Assembly (NCBI RefSeq): GCF_001661075.1
Contig: NZ_CP014870.1
Coordinates: 3,740,501 to 3,804,500 of the forward strand
From: Pseudomonas silesiensis
GTDB taxonomy: Bacteria > Pseudomonadota > Gammaproteobacteria > Pseudomonadales > Pseudomonadaceae
Length of the DNA: 64,000 bases
Direction of reading: 5' to 3'
The position numbers and the translations under genes were made by a program. Shown in pieces: positions 63,181-64,000 of this stretch. A model generated the notes under the pieces. That model worked only from the letters and a program-made list of their open reading frames with translations, did no database searches and was not told the DNA's origin. Position 1 is the first letter of the stretch. Every line of letters starts with the position of its first letter.

Positions 63181-63639
63181 ATGAAAACCACCGACAAGAC
63201 GGTCCCCGCCAACCCGAAACTCTCCGACTTCCTGTGTTTTGCGGTCTATTCCACCAACCTGGCGTTCGGCAAGGCCTACAAGCCGATTCTCGAGCAGCTG
63301 GGGCTGACCTACACGCAATACATCACCATCGTCGCGCTATGGGAACAAGATGACCAGACCGTGGGCAGCCTGGGCGAAAAGCTGTTTCTGGAGTCGAACA
63401 CCCTGACGCCGATCCTGAAGAAGCTCGAAGCGATGGGGTATCTGCAGCGCCAGCGCGATCCCGAGGACGAGCGCCAGGTACGGATCAGCTTGACGAAACA
63501 AGGTCGACAGCTGCGCGAAGGCCGCCCGGAACTGGGCCTGTCCGACGCCACCGGGCTGACGCCGGAGGAGTTCATGGACATGCAGAAGGCAGTCGTGACG
63601 CTGCGCAACAATCTCATCAAGTGGACCAAGGCCGGGTAA
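63181..63639 (+). CDS. ohrR: MarR-family regulator, OhrR type
   Basis: 152 residues from the ATG at 63181 (GAGGATG upstream). Cys19 in DFLCFAVYSTN is the conserved peroxide-sensing Cys of OhrR; the wHTH spans ~50-110 (LGEKLFLESNTLTPILKKL; RDPEDERQVRISLT wing). A repressor relieved by organic hydroperoxides, beside two ohr genes that carry the same upstream element. Confidence 0.88.
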   Translation: MKTTDKTVPANPKLSDFLCFAVYSTNLAFGKAYKPILEQLGLTYTQYITIVALWEQDDQTVGSLGEKLFLESNTLTPILKKLEAMGYLQRQRDPEDERQVRISLTKQGRQLREGRPELGLSDATGLTPEEFMDMQKAVVTLRNNLIKWTKAG

Positions 63640-63647
63640 TGCCCTGC

Positions 63648-64000
63648 CTACCCCACCAGATCGATCAACTGCTCGCGCTGCGCCCCCGTCAGCATCGGGC
63701 CAAACCCGGCACCGGCGTTTTCCGCCATGTAGCGCGGGTTGCCCGTCCCTGGAATGACACAGGTCACCGCCGGGTGCGCCAGCAGGAACTTGAGCGCCAG
63801 TTGCGGCCAACTGCTGACCCCCACTTGCGCGGCCCATCCCGGTAGCGGCTTGCCTTTCAAACGTGCGATCAGGCCACCACCCCCGAAGGGTCGATTGCAG
63901 ATCACCGCCACGCCGCGCTCGCGGCACAGCGGCAGCAGGCGTTTCTCCACGCCGCGATCATCCAGGGCATAGTTGATCTGCAGGAAATCCAGCTGTTCGG
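63648..64000 (-). CDS. Aldo/keto reductase, C-terminal part (cut by window edge)
   Basis: About 117 residues visible, entering from the right edge. DFLQINYALDDRGVEKRLLP, NRPFGGGGL, SSWPQLALKFLLAHPAV and CVIPGTGNPRYMAENAGA correspond to the last third of AKR-family enzymes. Active-site Tyr/Lys/His lie outside. Convergent with ohrR, eight bases apart. Family firm, substrate unknown. Confidence 0.82.
   Translation of the reverse strand, partial: EQLDFLQINYALDDRGVEKRLLPLCRERGVAVICNRPFGGGGLIARLKGKPLPGWAAQVGVSSWPQLALKFLLAHPAVTCVIPGTGNPRYMAENAGAGFGPMLTGAQREQLIDLVG

Noticed and set aside
1..64000. CRISPR arrays, tRNA/rRNA genes, complete IS elements, integrases or phage genes
   Set aside because: None recognisable; the repeated sequences are REP-type palindromes and short tandem repeats.

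Overview
The window looks like a chromosomal segment of a Pseudomonas of the fluorescens/putida side of the genus. The evidence is high GC, many REP palindromes of the type gtaggagcgagcttgctcgc between genes, DUF3077-type small genes, a complete glcDEFGB operon with its own permease and FCD regulator, and a FecI/FecR/TonB iron-signalling set. I see no rRNA, tRNA, CRISPR array, intact IS element, integrase or phage genes.

Layout. 1-1.84 kb: start of a membrane glycosyltransferase, cut by the window edge, and a TackOD1-like protein with six CxxC pairs and a degenerate GGDEF-like tail. 2.3-5.0 kb: LysR regulator diverging from a DHA2 MFS pump, followed by the 3' remnant of a glutathione S-transferase gene. 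5.0-6.5 kb: a segment between two near-identical 23-bp direct repeats, holding a DUF3077-type gene behind a structured leader, a small membrane ORF and a truncated LysM-like toxin-type N-terminus. 7.1-12.7 kb: four-gene operon (glutamine-synthetase-like ligase, aldehyde dehydrogenase, iron alcohol dehydrogenase, APC permease), probably for gamma-glutamylated amino-alcohol catabolism. 13.2-22.7 kb: glycolate locus (permease, GlcC, GlcD, GlcE, GlcF, GlcG, malate synthase G) with two palindromic GlcC-type operator sites. 22.8-27.6 kb: DHA2 pump, dienelactone-hydrolase-like enzyme, YbdK ligase and small genes. 27.8-31.9 kb: ECF sigma, FecR and TonB receptor. 32.1-32.7 kb: deletion junction fusing an oxidoreductase 5' end to a LysR 3' end. 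32.7-38 kb: orphan polyamine-type binding protein, reverse transsulfuration pair, TerC. 38.2-42.2 kb: sialidase-like protein, membrane protein and LtaS-type sulfatase. 42.4-45.6 kb: epoxide hydrolase, two small paralogous genes, nitronate monooxygenase, tautomerase remnant.

46.0-49.1 kb is a compositionally foreign, translationally coupled four-gene cluster: zinc alcohol dehydrogenase, RibD-type reductase, beta-phosphoglucomutase-like HAD phosphatase and DUF1349. It is the best candidate here for an undescribed pathway. 49.2-55.8 kb: MOSC protein, two related LysR regulators, a second nitronate-monooxygenase-like enzyme, cytochrome b561 and an ActP/DUF485 carboxylate symporter. Related boxes occur upstream of the two LysR genes and at 45.56 kb. 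55.9-60.1 kb: YbfB-type MFS, HxlR regulator, isochorismatase-like hydrolase and a semialdehyde-type dehydrogenase. 60.2-61.7 kb: VanX dipeptidase fused to an L,D-transpeptidase-like domain. 62-63.6 kb: two Ohr paralogues and a MarR/OhrR regulator, each preceded by the same TCGCATACG element. The right edge cuts an aldo/keto reductase.

Most of the window is catabolic and stress accessory genome. Several gene remnants (GST, LysM-like toxin start, oxidoreductase-LysR chimera, tautomerase, MFS start) show active local rearrangement. Functions are assigned from protein motifs read by eye; no database search was run.
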